Assembly: GCA_024123955.1 (NCBI GenBank)
Contig: CP099652.1
Span: forward strand, 620,001 to 684,000
DNA length: 64,000 bases
Reading direction: 5' to 3'
Source: Oxalobacteraceae bacterium OTU3CINTB1
Lineage (GTDB): Bacteria > Pseudomonadota > Gammaproteobacteria > Burkholderiales > Burkholderiaceae_D
Within the stretch, counting starts at the first letter, position 1. Every line of letters begins with the position of its first letter. The notes beneath the pieces are model-generated. The model searched no databases. It saw nothing but the letters and a program-made list of their open reading frames with translations, and was not told the DNA's origin. Shown in pieces: positions 1 through 9,043 of the stretch. The position numbers and the translations under genes are program-made.

Positions 1-1
1 G

Positions 2-745
2 CGGCAGACGCCGACGACGGCCAACCGCATCGTGGTGGCCGCCGCCGATGTCAGCCTCGGTCAGCGGCTGACGCCGGAGATGATGAAGTCGCTCGACTGG
101 CCGGCCGACAACCTGCCGCGCGGCGCGCTGACCGACGCGTCCAAGCTGGTGGGGCGCGTGCTCAAAACCAGCGTGCTGCGCGACGAACCATTGAGCGAAA
201 TGAAGCTGGCGCCAACCGGCACGGTGGGCGGGCTGTCGGCGCTGATCACCGAGGGCAAGCGTGCCATCACCGTGCGGGTCAACGACGTGGTGGGCGTGGC
301 CGGCTTCGCGTTGCCGGGCAATTTCGTCGACATCCTCGTCAACACGCAGTCGTCGGGAAACGGCAACGAGAACGCCATCTCGAAGATCGTACTGGAACGG
401 ATACTGGTGCTGGCCGTCGCCCAGGAGGTGGGGCGCGACGAGACCAAGCCGCGCGTGGTCAACGCCGTCACGCTGGAAGTGACGCCTTCGCAGGCGGAGA
501 ACCTGGACCTGGCGCGCAGTGTCGGCACCTTGTCGCTGGTGCTGCGCAACCAGGTCGATCCGCGTCCGGGCATCACGGACGGCGCCACCAAGTCCTCGCT
601 GCTCGGCATCGTCGCCAAGCCCGCCGAGCCGGCGCCCGAACCGGCGGTGGCGGCCAGGCCGCGCCCCCAGGTGGCGGCAGCCCCGCGCGCGCGCGCTTGT
701 GTCGGCGTTATCGTCGGCACCCAGCGCACGCAGGAATGTCTATGA
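2..745 (+). CDS. cpaB: Flp/Tad pilus assembly protein CpaB (RcpC), 5' end outside window
   Basis: The frame is open from the window edge, so the N-terminus and signal anchor are missing. The visible part carries a SAF-type domain early (VVAAADVSLGQRLTPEMM, LPRGALTDASKLVGRV). After it comes the CpaB/RcpC core ending in ...LDLARSVGTLSLVLRNQ, typical of the family. CpaB proteins are periplasmic or inner-membrane-anchored components that work with the CpaC secretin of the tight-adherence pilus. The tail is Pro/Ala rich. The gene is followed 7 bases later by cpaC and heads a seven-to-eight-gene plus-strand operon. Family assignment is firm; the true start is not visible. Confidence 0.88.
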   Translation, partial: RQTPTTANRIVVAAADVSLGQRLTPEMMKSLDWPADNLPRGALTDASKLVGRVLKTSVLRDEPLSEMKLAPTGTVGGLSALITEGKRAITVRVNDVVGVAGFALPGNFVDILVNTQSSGNGNENAISKIVLERILVLAVAQEVGRDETKPRVVNAVTLEVTPSQAENLDLARSVGTLSLVLRNQVDPRPGITDGATKSSLLGIVAKPAEPAPEPAVAARPRPQVAAAPRARACVGVIVGTQRTQECL

Positions 746-752
746 GGATGCC

Positions 753-2210
753 ATGAAAAATCCACTCCGCACCGCGACGCTGCTGGTACTGGCGGCGGCA
801 ACGCTCCGGCTGCAGGCGGCCACCCCGGCCGCCGATTCTCCTGCCGAAGGCCGGGGCTTGCGCTGTAGCGGTCAGGCCGCCGCGCCGGGCAGCATGACGC
901 TGCAGTTGGGGAAGTCGACCTTGATGCGCATGCCCGAGCCGGTGCAGGCGCGCAGCGTCGGCAATCCGGCCGTGCTGCAGGCGATGCTGGTGGCGCCGGA
1001 TACCCTGTACGTGGTCGGCGTCGATATCGGCACCAGCAACATGATCGTGCAGGGCCGCAGCGGCATGTGCAACGTGGTCGAAGTAGTGGTCGGCATCGAT
1101 CCGTCGGCGCTGCAAGCGTCGATCGCCGCGCTGATGCCGGAGCAGAAAAACATCCACATCAGCGCCGCTGGCGACACGCTGGTCATCAGCGGCATGGTCG
1201 ACGACGCGCAGACCGCCGCGCGCGTGCTGGATCTGGCGGCGGCGTTCCTGCGCCGGCCGGCGCAGCACTTGTCGGCCGCCGTCGCGGAAAAAGGCGCGCC
1301 GGCGCCGCCCGCCGAAGCCAAGGGCGGCGCCACGGCGGGCGGCACGCGCATCGTCAATTTCCTCAACGTCAGCGCGCCGCAGCAGGTCATGCTGGAGGTG
1401 AAGATCGCCGAAGTGTCCAAGACGCTGCTCGACAAGCTGGAGGCCGGGCTGCTGGTGAGCGTCGGCGGCGGCGGCTGGCAAACCACGCTGGCGGCGAACT
1501 TCTTCAGCGGCACGCTGAAAGGGATGCTGGGCATGGGCCGCCCGGACGGCAACCGTGTGGGCGTCGACGCGGACCGGAAGGAAGGCCTGGTACGCATCCT
1601 GGCCGAGCCGACGGTGATGGCGATCAGCGGCCAGGAAGGCAGCTTTCTGGCCGGCGGCAAAATCTTCGTCCCGGTCGCGCAGGACAACAACAAAGTGACC
1701 CTGGAAGAGAAGGAGTTCGGCGTCGGCCTGCGCTTCACGCCGACCGTGCTGGCCGGCGGCCGCATCAACCTGCGGGTGGCGCCGGAAGTGTCGGAGATAT
1801 CGCGCGAAGGCGTCGGCATCACGGCGGCCGGCTTCTCCGGCGGCGCCGTCCTGCCGTTGATCACGACGCGGCGCGCCTCCACCACGGTGGAGCTGTTCGA
1901 CGGCCAGAGCTTCGCCATCGGTGGCCTGATCAAGAACAACCGCACCACCAATATCCACGGCCTGCCGATACTGGGCGAGATACCGGTGCTCGGTGCGCTG
2001 TTCCGCAGCACCGATTTCCAGCAGGACCGCACCGAATTGCTGTTTGTGGTCACGCCGCATCTGGTCAAGCCGCTGCCGGCCGATTACAAGCTGCCGACCG
2101 ACGGCGCCACCGCGCCAAGCCGCGCGCGACTCTTCCTCGGCGGGAAAATGGAAGGCGAGCCGCCGCCCGTGACTGCGCCGGCGCCTTCGCCGACCATCGA
2201 CAAACGTTAA
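753..2210 (+). CDS. cpaC: Tad pilus outer-membrane secretin CpaC/RcpA
   Basis: A 485-aa protein forming the outer-membrane channel of the Tad pilus. I start it at the ATG at 753 because a GAGG lies just upstream and a signal peptide follows (MKNPLRTATLLVLAAATLRL). The N-terminal half has pilus-assembly and BON-like segments (GDTLVISGMVDDAQTAARVL). The C-terminal half has the secretin signature: VMLEVKIAEVSKTLLDKLE, then the terminal block GQSFAIGGLIKNN, GEIPVLGALFRS and RTELLFVVTPHLV. A longer in-frame extension upstream (from 519) overlaps cpaB and is rejected. Order and spacing match Tad loci. Confidence 0.92.
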   Translation: MKNPLRTATLLVLAAATLRLQAATPAADSPAEGRGLRCSGQAAAPGSMTLQLGKSTLMRMPEPVQARSVGNPAVLQAMLVAPDTLYVVGVDIGTSNMIVQGRSGMCNVVEVVVGIDPSALQASIAALMPEQKNIHISAAGDTLVISGMVDDAQTAARVLDLAAAFLRRPAQHLSAAVAEKGAPAPPAEAKGGATAGGTRIVNFLNVSAPQQVMLEVKIAEVSKTLLDKLEAGLLVSVGGGGWQTTLAANFFSGTLKGMLGMGRPDGNRVGVDADRKEGLVRILAEPTVMAISGQEGSFLAGGKIFVPVAQDNNKVTLEEKEFGVGLRFTPTVLAGGRINLRVAPEVSEISREGVGITAAGFSGGAVLPLITTRRASTTVELFDGQSFAIGGLIKNNRTTNIHGLPILGEIPVLGALFRSTDFQQDRTELLFVVTPHLVKPLPADYKLPTDGATAPSRARLFLGGKMEGEPPPVTAPAPSPTIDKR

Positions 2211-2229
2211 TCACCTCTTAGGAATCACT

Positions 2230-2508
2230 ATGCGTATTTTATTCAGCATGCTGGCGACATGCACCTTGGCCGCCTGCGTCAACACGCCGCTGGGCAAGAC
2301 CACCCCGCAGTGGGACAGCCAGTTCGGCAGCAGCACCCGCAACGCGATGGCGCAGCAGATCATCGATCCCAACGCGCGGCGCAACGCCGACCCGGTGGCC
2401 GGCATGAACGGCAAGGCGGCGCACGGCGCCTACGAACGGTATCAGCGCACCTTCAGCGGCACCGCCCCGCAGGCGCCGACGTTCATGATCAGCAGCGACG
2501 CTAAATAA
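2230..2508 (+). CDS. Small lipoprotein of the Tad pilus operon
   Basis: A 92-aa protein with a lipoprotein signal peptide and lipobox (MRILFSMLATCTLAAC), so Cys16 is the likely acylated residue. GGAATC upstream is a weak ribosome site. It lies between the secretin and tadZ genes, where other Tad loci often hold a CpaD-like lipoprotein that helps secretin assembly. It is much shorter than CpaD (about 200 aa) and shows no clear CpaD motif, so its role as a pilotin-like subunit is inferred from position only. Confidence 0.7.
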   Translation: MRILFSMLATCTLAACVNTPLGKTTPQWDSQFGSSTRNAMAQQIIDPNARRNADPVAGMNGKAAHGAYERYQRTFSGTAPQAPTFMISSDAK

Positions 2509-2517
2509 GGCCCGACC

Positions 2518-3690
2518 ATGAAAGCACTGATGATCAGCAGGGACGCCCTGCTACACGCGGAAATCGCCGCACAGGGTTCGGCGCGCATGCCGGCGGTGCA
2601 GCTGGTGGCGTCGCGCAACGGCCTGCGCGACGCCGTCGAACGGCAGTTGCCGGAGTCGCCGGAGCTGGTGATCTTCGACGCCAGCGACGTCGAACCCGGC
2701 GAGGCCGACCTGGTCGAACGTCTCGGCAAGACCTATCCTTCGGCCTCGTTCATGCTGCTGACGCGCGAGCCGCAGCAGGATTTGCTGATCCGCGCGATGC
2801 GGGCCGGCATGCGCGAAGTGCTGCAGCTGCCGCTGGTGCACAAGGCCTTCCACGAGTCGATGGACCGCATCGAGGTGGCGGCCGGCGTGAGCCAGATGCG
2901 CGACGGGAAGGTGCTGGCCTTCATCTCCTGCAAGGGCGGCAGCGGCGCCACGTTCTTGTCGACCAATTTCGGTTACGCGCTGGCCGCGCTGGCCGACAAG
3001 AAGGTGCTGCTGATCGACCTGCATGGCCAGTTCGGCGACGCCACCTTGTACGTGTCGGACCAGAAGCCGGCGATGACCTTGTCCGACATCTGCGGCCAGA
3101 TCAGCCGTATGGACGGTTCCTTCCTCGATTCCTGCCTGGTGCACGTGGCGTCGAACTTCGGCGTGCTGGCGGCCGCCGACGATCCCAACCACCTGGTCGA
3201 CATGAAGCCGGAGCACATGGACACCATCCTGCGCGTGGCGCGCCAGCACTACGACTACATCGTGCTCGATGTCGGCCGCCAGATCGACGCCATTTCGCTG
3301 CGCGCGCTCGACCAGGCCGACGCCATCTACCCGGTGCTGCAACTGGCGCTGCCGGACATCCGCGACGGGCGCCGCCTGCTCGACATCTTCCGTTCGCTGG
3401 GCTATCCGAGCGAGCGCACCCGCCTGATCGTCAACCGCTACGAAAAAGGCGGCAAGTTGCGGCTGATGGACCTGGAACAGGCGCTGGGCGCGGAAGTGAT
3501 GCACACGGTGCCCAACGATTACATGTCGGCCACGGACTCGGTCAACCAGGGCATACCGGTGCTGCAGCTGTCGCGCAGCAGCGCCGTGGCGCGCAGCCTG
3601 GCCGACCTGGTGGAACTGGTGACGGCGCGCCGCGTTTCCGAAAGCAAGGGCCTGTTCGACCGCCTGTTCGGGCGCACCGACAACGATTGA
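2518..3690 (+). CDS. tadZ: Tad pilus localisation ATPase TadZ/CpaE
   Basis: A 390-aa ParA/MinD-type protein that places the Tad machinery in the cell. The N-terminal ~120 residues resemble an atypical receiver domain (ELVIFDASDVEPGEADL, then MRAGMREVLQLPL). From about residue 137 comes a deviant Walker A (SCKGGSGATFLSTNF), followed by VLLIDLHGQFGD and the later YIVLDVGRQ and RLIVNRYEKGG blocks of the MinD/ArsA superfamily. It starts 9 bases after the lipoprotein gene stop and is followed closely by tadA, as in other tad operons. Confidence 0.9.
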   Translation: MKALMISRDALLHAEIAAQGSARMPAVQLVASRNGLRDAVERQLPESPELVIFDASDVEPGEADLVERLGKTYPSASFMLLTREPQQDLLIRAMRAGMREVLQLPLVHKAFHESMDRIEVAAGVSQMRDGKVLAFISCKGGSGATFLSTNFGYALAALADKKVLLIDLHGQFGDATLYVSDQKPAMTLSDICGQISRMDGSFLDSCLVHVASNFGVLAAADDPNHLVDMKPEHMDTILRVARQHYDYIVLDVGRQIDAISLRALDQADAIYPVLQLALPDIRDGRRLLDIFRSLGYPSERTRLIVNRYEKGGKLRLMDLEQALGAEVMHTVPNDYMSATDSVNQGIPVLQLSRSSAVARSLADLVELVTARRVSESKGLFDRLFGRTDND

Positions 3691-3706
3691 TTTGCTGGAG
3701 CAAAAA

Positions 3707-5053
3707 ATGAGCTTACGCGAGCGTTTGGCCAGCGGCGAGGACGGCCGGCAAGGCAGCAACGGTCCGCCCGGCCTGGCGGCGGCGGCCTACCAGGAACTGA
3801 AGAAGAGCATGCACCAGACGATCATGGACCGGATCGACCTGGAACGGTTGCAGCGGCTCACGCCGGAGCAGTTCAAGCACGAGCTGGCGCTGCTGGTCCA
3901 GCGCATCATCGAGGAGGAGCGCATCGTGCTGAACCAGCACGAGCGGCACAACCTGGTGCTCGACATACAGCACGAGATGCTCGGTTTCGGCCCGCTCGAG
4001 CCGCTGCTGGCCGATCCCGGCGTGTCGGACATCCTGGTCAACACCCACGCCAAGGTGTATGTCGAGCGTTCCGGCCGGCTGGAGCTCACCAGCGTCACCT
4101 TCAACGACAACGCCCACCTGATGAAGATCATCGAGAAGATCGTCTCGCGGGTGGGCCGGCGGGTGGACGAATCGAGTCCGATGGTCGACGCCCGCCTGCC
4201 GGACGGCTCGCGCGTGAACGCCATCATCCCGCCGCTGGCGATCGATGGTCCCATCCTGTCGATCCGGCGTTTTTCGGTCAACCCGCTGACGATCGAAAAC
4301 CTGCTCGACAACCGCAGCCTGACGCCGCCCATGGTGCAGGTGCTCAAGGCGCTGGGCCACGCCAAGATCAACATCCTGATCTCCGGCGGCACCGGCAGCG
4401 GCAAGACCACCATGCTCAATGTGCTGTCCGGGTTCATCCCGGCGTCCGAGCGGATCGTCACCATCGAAGACGCGGCCGAACTGCAAATGCGCCAGCCGCA
4501 CGTGGTCCGGCTGGAGACGCGCCCGCCCAACATCGAGGGCAAGGGCGAGGTCAATCAGCGTTCGCTGGTGCGCAACGCGCTGCGGATGCGGCCCGACCGC
4601 ATCATCCTCGGCGAGGTGCGCGGCGCCGAGGCGCTCGACATGCTGCAGGCGATGAACACCGGCCACGAAGGCTCGCTGGCCACGGTCCACTCGAACACAC
4701 CGCGCGACGCGCTGGCGCGGCTGGAGAACATGGTCAGCATGGCCGGCGTGAACCTGACCTCGCGCGCCACGCGCCAGCAGATCTGCGCCGCCGTGACGGT
4801 GGTGATGCAGGTCTCGCGGCTGACCGACGGCACGCGCAAGCTGGTCAGCCTGCAGGAGGTGACCGGCATGGAAGGGGAGGTGATCGCGATGCACGAAATA
4901 TTCCGCTACGAGCAAAAAGGCGTGGACGCCAACGGCAAGGTGCAGGGCGCCTTTTCCGCCACCGGCGTGCGGCCGCGCTTTGCCGAGCGGCTGCGCATGT
5001 TCGGCGTGCCGGTGCCCGATTCCGTCTTCGATCCCGACCGGATCTACGAGTAA
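3707..5053 (+). CDS. tadA: Tad pilus assembly ATPase TadA/CpaF
   Basis: A 448-aa secretion ATPase of the GspE/PulE superfamily that powers Tad pilus assembly at the inner membrane. Walker A is [11 protein letters not shown] near residue 227. The Asp box and Walker B follow ([12 protein letters not shown], then [19 protein letters not shown]), with the His box [12 protein letters not shown]. The start at ATG 3707 is chosen because GGAG lies 7 bases upstream; a TTG at 3692 in the same frame is less likely. It is full length for the family and sits between tadZ and tadB. Confidence 0.94.
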   Translation: MSLRERLASGEDGRQGSNGPPGLAAAAYQELKKSMHQTIMDRIDLERLQRLTPEQFKHELALLVQRIIEEERIVLNQHERHNLVLDIQHEMLGFGPLEPLLADPGVSDILVNTHAKVYVERSGRLELTSVTFNDNAHLMKIIEKIVSRVGRRVDESSPMVDARLPDGSRVNAIIPPLAIDGPILSIRRFSVNPLTIENLLDNRSLTPPMVQVLKALGHAKINILISGGTGSGKTTMLNVLSGFIPASERIVTIEDAAELQMRQPHVVRLETRPPNIEGKGEVNQRSLVRNALRMRPDRIILGEVRGAEALDMLQAMNTGHEGSLATVHSNTPRDALARLENMVSMAGVNLTSRATRQQICAAVTVVMQVSRLTDGTRKLVSLQEVTGMEGEVIAMHEIFRYEQKGVDANGKVQGAFSATGVRPRFAERLRMFGVPVPDSVFDPDRIYE

Positions 5054-5058
5054 GCGCC

Positions 5059-6036
5059 ATGGACGCCATCTTCTCCACCTTCGTGGTGCTGCTGTTCGCG
5101 GCCGTGATCTTGCTGGTCGAGGGCGCGTGGCTGTGGTGGTCCGGCGCCCACGGCAGCGGCGCGCGGCGCATCGCCAAACGCCTGCGGCTGATGGCCGAGC
5201 GGGGCGAGGGCGGCGTCGAACGGGTCGATATCCTCAAACGGCGCACCTACAGCCGCTGGCCGGCGCTGGAGAAGCAGCTGCGCCGCATCGCCCGTCTGGG
5301 GGCGCTCGACAACCTGCTGCTGCAGGCCGGCGTTCAATGGTCGGTGGCGCAATTTCTCGGCTGCTCGCTGGTGATGCTGGTGGCCGGCCTGGTGGCCGTG
5401 AGGGTGCTGGATATGCCGGTATTGGCGGCGTGGGGCGGGGTGGCGCTGTCGATGGCGGTGCCGTGGATACTGCTGATGCGCACGCGGCGCGAGCGCCTGT
5501 CCAAGCTGGAGGAGCAATTGCCGGAGGCGGCGGACTTTCTCGGCCGCGCGCTGCGCGCCGGCCACTCGTTCGCAAACGTGATGCAGATGGTGGGCGAGGA
5601 AATGCCGGAACCGATCGCCGGCGAGTTCAAATTCGCCTACGAGGAGATCAACTACGGCGTGCCGATGAACGAGGCGCTGCACAACCTGGCGGTGCGCGTG
5701 CCGCTGACCGACCTGCGCTACCTGGTCATCGCGGTGCTGATACAGCGCGAATCCGGCGGCAACCTGGCCGAGGTGCTGGGCAATATCAGCCGCCTGATAC
5801 GCGCCCGCCTGAAACTGCTGGGGCAAGTGCGCGTGATGTCGGCCGAGGGCCGGATGTCGGCCTGGATACTGGGCATCCTGCCGCTGGCGGTGCTGTTGTT
5901 GATGTCGGTGTTGAATCCGGCCTACATCAGGGTTCTCTGGACCGATCCGATCGGCGTTCGACTGATGTGGTATTCGGGCGCCGTCGCGGTGGGCGGTATT
6001 TTATGGATGCGCAAACTGATACGCATCCGCATATAA
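5059..6036 (+). CDS. tadB: Tad pilus inner-membrane platform protein TadB
   Basis: A 325-aa type II secretion F-domain protein. It has hydrophobic segments near the N-terminus (FVVLLFAAVILLVEGAWLWW), a pair around residues 95-140, and one at the C-terminus (WILGILPLAVLLLMSVL). The central F domain contains LPEAADFLGRALRAGHSF and YLVIAVLIQRESGGNLAEVL. With TadC it forms the membrane platform on which TadA acts. It starts 5 bases after tadA ends and is followed 10 bases later by tadC. Confidence 0.91.
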   Translation: MDAIFSTFVVLLFAAVILLVEGAWLWWSGAHGSGARRIAKRLRLMAERGEGGVERVDILKRRTYSRWPALEKQLRRIARLGALDNLLLQAGVQWSVAQFLGCSLVMLVAGLVAVRVLDMPVLAAWGGVALSMAVPWILLMRTRRERLSKLEEQLPEAADFLGRALRAGHSFANVMQMVGEEMPEPIAGEFKFAYEEINYGVPMNEALHNLAVRVPLTDLRYLVIAVLIQRESGGNLAEVLGNISRLIRARLKLLGQVRVMSAEGRMSAWILGILPLAVLLLMSVLNPAYIRVLWTDPIGVRLMWYSGAVAVGGILWMRKLIRIRI

Positions 6037-6046
6037 GGAGCACGGC

Positions 6047-6982
6047 ATGGACGGACAGCACATACTCTTCCTGGCGATCGTGTTCATCGTCGTCGTCGGC
6101 ATCGCCATGCTGGCGTTGAAAATCTTTTCGCCGGTGCAGGTGCGCGAGCGGTTGACCGAGGTGGTCGAGCCGGAGCTCGCGATGCCGGAGGTGACCGGCG
6201 GCTGGGTCGAGAAGATGGCGCACGTGGCGGAGCCGTTTTCGCGCCTGTCGTTGCCGGAGGAGGGGTGGGAGCGCTCGCCATTGCGCACCCGCTTCATGAA
6301 CGCCGGCTGGCGCAGCCCGTCGGCGCCGTCGCTGTACTTCGCCGCCAAGAGCCTACTGGCGCTCGGGCTACCCGGCGTGACCGCGCTGCTGGCGATGACG
6401 ATGCTGAGCGCCGTCCCGCAAAAGGGATTCCTGTTCCTGCTGCTGCTGGCGGCCAGCATCGGCTACTACCTGCCGAACTTCGTGTTGTCGCGCAGGGCCG
6501 CCGGCCGTTGCCGCGAGATCTTCGAGACCTTTCCCGACGCCCTGGACCTGCTGACCGTCTGCGTGGAGGCCGGCCTGAGTCTGGAGCGCGCGCTGGCCAA
6601 GGTGGCCGGCGAGATCCACATCAAGAGCGTGGCGCTGGCGCAGGAGCTGCAGCTGGTGCTGATGGAAATGCGGGCCGGCTTCAGCAAGGAGCGGGCGTTG
6701 CGCAACCTGGCCCTGCGCAGCGGCGTCGAGGATGTGGACACCCTGGTGGCGATGCTGATCCAGTCGGAGCGCTTCGGCACCAGCATGGGCGATTCGCTGC
6801 GCGTGCATTCGGATAATCTGCGCGGCAAGCGCAGCGTGCAGGCCGAGGAGGCGGCGGCGAAGATCGCGTTGAAGTTGTTGTTCCCGCTGATCTTCTGCAT
6901 CTTCCCGACGTTGATGCTGGTGTTGATCGGCCCTGCGGGGATACAGATTTATCGCTCGGTGTTGCCAGGCATGGCGCGTTGA
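6047..6982 (+). CDS. tadC: Tad pilus inner-membrane platform protein TadC
   Basis: A 311-aa T2SS F-domain membrane protein, paralogous to the preceding TadB. It shows an N-terminal transmembrane segment (ILFLAIVFIVVVGIAMLAL), two more around residues 103-145, the F-domain core FPDALDLLTVCVEAGLSLE and LIQSERFGTSMGDSLRVHSD, and a terminal membrane segment (LLFPLIFCIFPTLMLVLIG). AAGGAG lies a few bases before the ATG. It is the partner of TadB and completes the platform. Confidence 0.91.
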   Translation: MDGQHILFLAIVFIVVVGIAMLALKIFSPVQVRERLTEVVEPELAMPEVTGGWVEKMAHVAEPFSRLSLPEEGWERSPLRTRFMNAGWRSPSAPSLYFAAKSLLALGLPGVTALLAMTMLSAVPQKGFLFLLLLAASIGYYLPNFVLSRRAAGRCREIFETFPDALDLLTVCVEAGLSLERALAKVAGEIHIKSVALAQELQLVLMEMRAGFSKERALRNLALRSGVEDVDTLVAMLIQSERFGTSMGDSLRVHSDNLRGKRSVQAEEAAAKIALKLLFPLIFCIFPTLMLVLIGPAGIQIYRSVLPGMAR

Positions 6983-6995
6983 CGGGAGGTTCGAA

Positions 6996-7766
6996 ATGAA
7001 AAAATCACTACTGGCGACAGCCGCCGGCTTGTTGCTGATCGCATGCGGCGGCACGCGGACGCAGGCGCCGCCGCTCCAGCCGCCACCGACCGTGGCGCCG
7101 GCTGGCCGGGTCATCACGGCATTGGAGCGGGACTGCCTGTCCGATCCCATGGACGCGGCCAAATGGGAAGCGCTGGCGGCGGCGCTGGACGCGGACGGTC
7201 AGCGCGAGCGGGCGCGCACCATGTATGAGCAGGCGGCCACCCTGCGCGCGCACGATGTGCGGCGCGACTATGCGCTGCTGTGGGAAAAAGCCATGGAACC
7301 GGCCGCGCCCGAGCCTGACCCTTTTGCGGCGATGCCGCGCACCCAGGTGCGGCAGCTCGGCGCCGCGTTGGTCGAGGTGCTGCGCGTCGCGCCAACGATC
7401 AGAGCGACGGCGATGCCGGCACCGGCGCCAATTCCGGGCAAGCCGGCCAGTCCCACGGCGGCGATGCCGGCCTTGCCGGCGCCGGTGCGTCTTGAAATCA
7501 GCAACGGCAATGGCGTCAACGGCGCCGCCGCGCGGCTGGCGCGCTCGTTGAACGTGGACGGATTGAAGACCGTACGGCTGACGAATGTGAAGAACTTCGA
7601 TGTGCCGGTCAGCCGCATCGAATACCAGCGCGAGCAGCAAGTGGTTGCGGAATCGCTGTCGGAGCGGCTGGGCCTGCCCCTGAAAGCGAAAAACGAAAAG
7701 TCGCCACGCGCCGACATGCGCATCGTCATCGGACACGACGCCACAGCGGGCGGCCTCTTCAAATAA
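6996..7766 (+). CDS. Lipoprotein with LytR C-terminal domain, end of Tad operon
   Basis: A 256-aa protein with a lipoprotein signal (MKKSLLATAAGLLLIACGG). The middle has a helical TPR-like stretch (AKWEALAAALDADGQRERARTMYEQAATL) and a low-complexity Pro/Ala linker. The C-terminal ~85 residues look like a LytR_C domain (VRLEISNGNGVNGAAARLAR). TPR lipoproteins of the TadD kind commonly close tad operons, and this may be the local equivalent. The GGGAGG upstream supports the ATG. Function beyond envelope location is inferred from context. Confidence 0.75.
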   Translation: MKKSLLATAAGLLLIACGGTRTQAPPLQPPPTVAPAGRVITALERDCLSDPMDAAKWEALAAALDADGQRERARTMYEQAATLRAHDVRRDYALLWEKAMEPAAPEPDPFAAMPRTQVRQLGAALVEVLRVAPTIRATAMPAPAPIPGKPASPTAAMPALPAPVRLEISNGNGVNGAAARLARSLNVDGLKTVRLTNVKNFDVPVSRIEYQREQQVVAESLSERLGLPLKAKNEKSPRADMRIVIGHDATAGGLFK

Positions 7767-7771
7767 AAAAA

Positions 7772-7809
7772 CCGTCCGGGTGGAGATCATCCTCCCGGAC
7801 GGAAAAAAA
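7772..7809 (-). terminator. Rho-independent terminator, minus strand
   Basis: Perfect 9-bp inverted repeat CCGTCCGGG (7772-7780) and CCCGGACGG (7794-7802). On the minus strand it is followed by a run of T complementary to 7764-7771, and on the plus strand by seven A residues (7803-7809). It best fits termination of the minus-strand gene ending at 7866, and may also serve the Tad operon from the other side. Confidence 0.85.
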
Positions 7810-7865
7810 CACACCCATGTGTTTCCTGTTGCCGCTGGCGCTACACAAGCGCTTCAGCGCATTCC

Positions 7866-8633
7866 TTACTGCCAGCTCACGCTGCCCAAGCCGTTGGCGA
7901 CGGACTTGCGATTGGTCGGGTTGCCATACACGGTGGCGGAACCGAGACCGCTTAATTTGAGATTGGCGGTGTTCCTCGCGTAGACCGACGCGCTGCCCAG
8001 GCCGGACATGTTGACGTCCACCGTTTCGGCGCGCAGCTGCTGCGCATCGAGGCTGCCGACGCCACCGAGGCTGGCGTTCAATTGCCTGGTCTGGCCGATC
8101 ATCTCTATGCGGCCAGCACCGTTAAGATGCAGTTCGACGTTATCGCTGCTGCCGGTGTTGACGGTCATGCCGCCCACCCCGCCCAGCTTGACGTCGACAT
8201 TGCGGTATTGCGCGTTGACCTTCACCGCGCCGGCGCCTTCCAATGCCAGGCGCAGGTTATCGCCGCTGAATCCCGTCACTTCGGTGGCGCCCACGCCACC
8301 CGATACCAGCGCGCGCAGATTCGGCAAGGTCAGCTCGGCGCGTAAATCCTTTTTGCCGCCGATGTTGATGGTGTTGTTTTTGACGGTGCCGATGCGCAGC
8401 GTGTCGCCGGTCTGCTGCACCGTCACTTTTTTCAGCGCCTCCGGTTCACCGTACAAGGTCAGGGATGCCACCGCGCCCTGTTTGATCTTCAGGCTGATGA
8501 CGCCATCGAGATCGACGTTGACTGCGCGCGCATCGACACTGCGGCTCTCGCTGATGACGTCCGCGGCCAGCGCGGCGCTGGCGCCGCTGCACAACACCGT
8601 GGCCAGCATCGCGGCCTTCAGATATTTTTTCAT
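7866..8633 (-). CDS. Secreted DUF2807 (GIN-type) adhesin-like domain protein
   Basis: About 255 aa with a signal peptide (MKKYLKAAMLATVLCSGASAALA). The rest is a repetitive beta-rich array typical of DUF2807/GIN domains, with recurring units such as LSGLGSATVYG and SGLGSASVYA. The start at 8633 is preferred over an ATG four codons upstream because GGAGCG then sits at normal spacing. Such proteins are periplasmic or secreted and of unsettled function. The gene is read leftwards into a strong terminator. Confidence 0.82.
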   Translation of the reverse strand: MKKYLKAAMLATVLCSGASAALAADVISESRSVDARAVNVDLDGVISLKIKQGAVASLTLYGEPEALKKVTVQQTGDTLRIGTVKNNTINIGGKKDLRAELTLPNLRALVSGGVGATEVTGFSGDNLRLALEGAGAVKVNAQYRNVDVKLGGVGGMTVNTGSSDNVELHLNGAGRIEMIGQTRQLNASLGGVGSLDAQQLRAETVDVNMSGLGSASVYARNTANLKLSGLGSATVYGNPTNRKSVANGLGSVSWQ

Positions 8634-8670
8634 GATGCGCTCCATCTTCGTCTGTGGGATTGCGGTGGTA

Positions 8671-8886
8671 TTACAGTGCGGCTTTTTCGGCGGCGGTCAG
8701 GCGCTTGGCGGTGACCGTCACCACTTGCATGGCGCTGCTGTCGGCCTTGGCGATGAGCGCCGCCGTCGGCGCGGTGGCTGGCGCGGCGGCGCGCGTTGCC
8801 GGCACGGCGGCGGTGGCGAAGGAGGTGGCGCCGGCGACGACGATGGCGGCGAGGAAGATGGCTTCCATGTTTTTTGCGATGTTCAT
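8671..8886 (-). CDS. Small secreted or membrane protein, unknown
   Basis: A 71-aa protein starting MNIAKNMEAIFLAAIVVAG, with AAGGAG 6 bases upstream of the ATG, which decides this start over longer in-frame options. It has a signal-peptide-like N-terminus, an Ala-rich middle, and a basic tail (VVTVTAKRLTAAEKAAL). It lies 37 bases upstream of the DUF2807 gene on the same strand, so the two are probably co-transcribed. No family recognised. Confidence 0.68.
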   Translation of the reverse strand: MNIAKNMEAIFLAAIVVAGATSFATAAVPATRAAAPATAPTAALIAKADSSAMQVVTVTAKRLTAAEKAAL

Positions 8887-9043
8887 TTTGAGCTCCTTGG
8901 GTTGAATAGTTCGTTGCGTTGAGTGAACTATAGACAAGGGCCATCCGGCCAGCCACCGGGATGTGACGAACTGCAAAAAGGAGGGGCCAGACTGCGATTT
9001 GGCGGCTAATTCGGCATTGGCGCGCCGCGATCGGGCGGCGGGA

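Noticed and set aside
519..752. N-terminal extension of the secretin gene
   Set aside because: It overlaps cpaB in another frame and is Arg/Pro rich; the signal peptide begins at 753.
708..2060. Long minus-strand frames opposite the Tad genes
   Set aside because: They are His/Arg/Gln-rich shadows typical of G+C-rich coding DNA read on the opposite strand.
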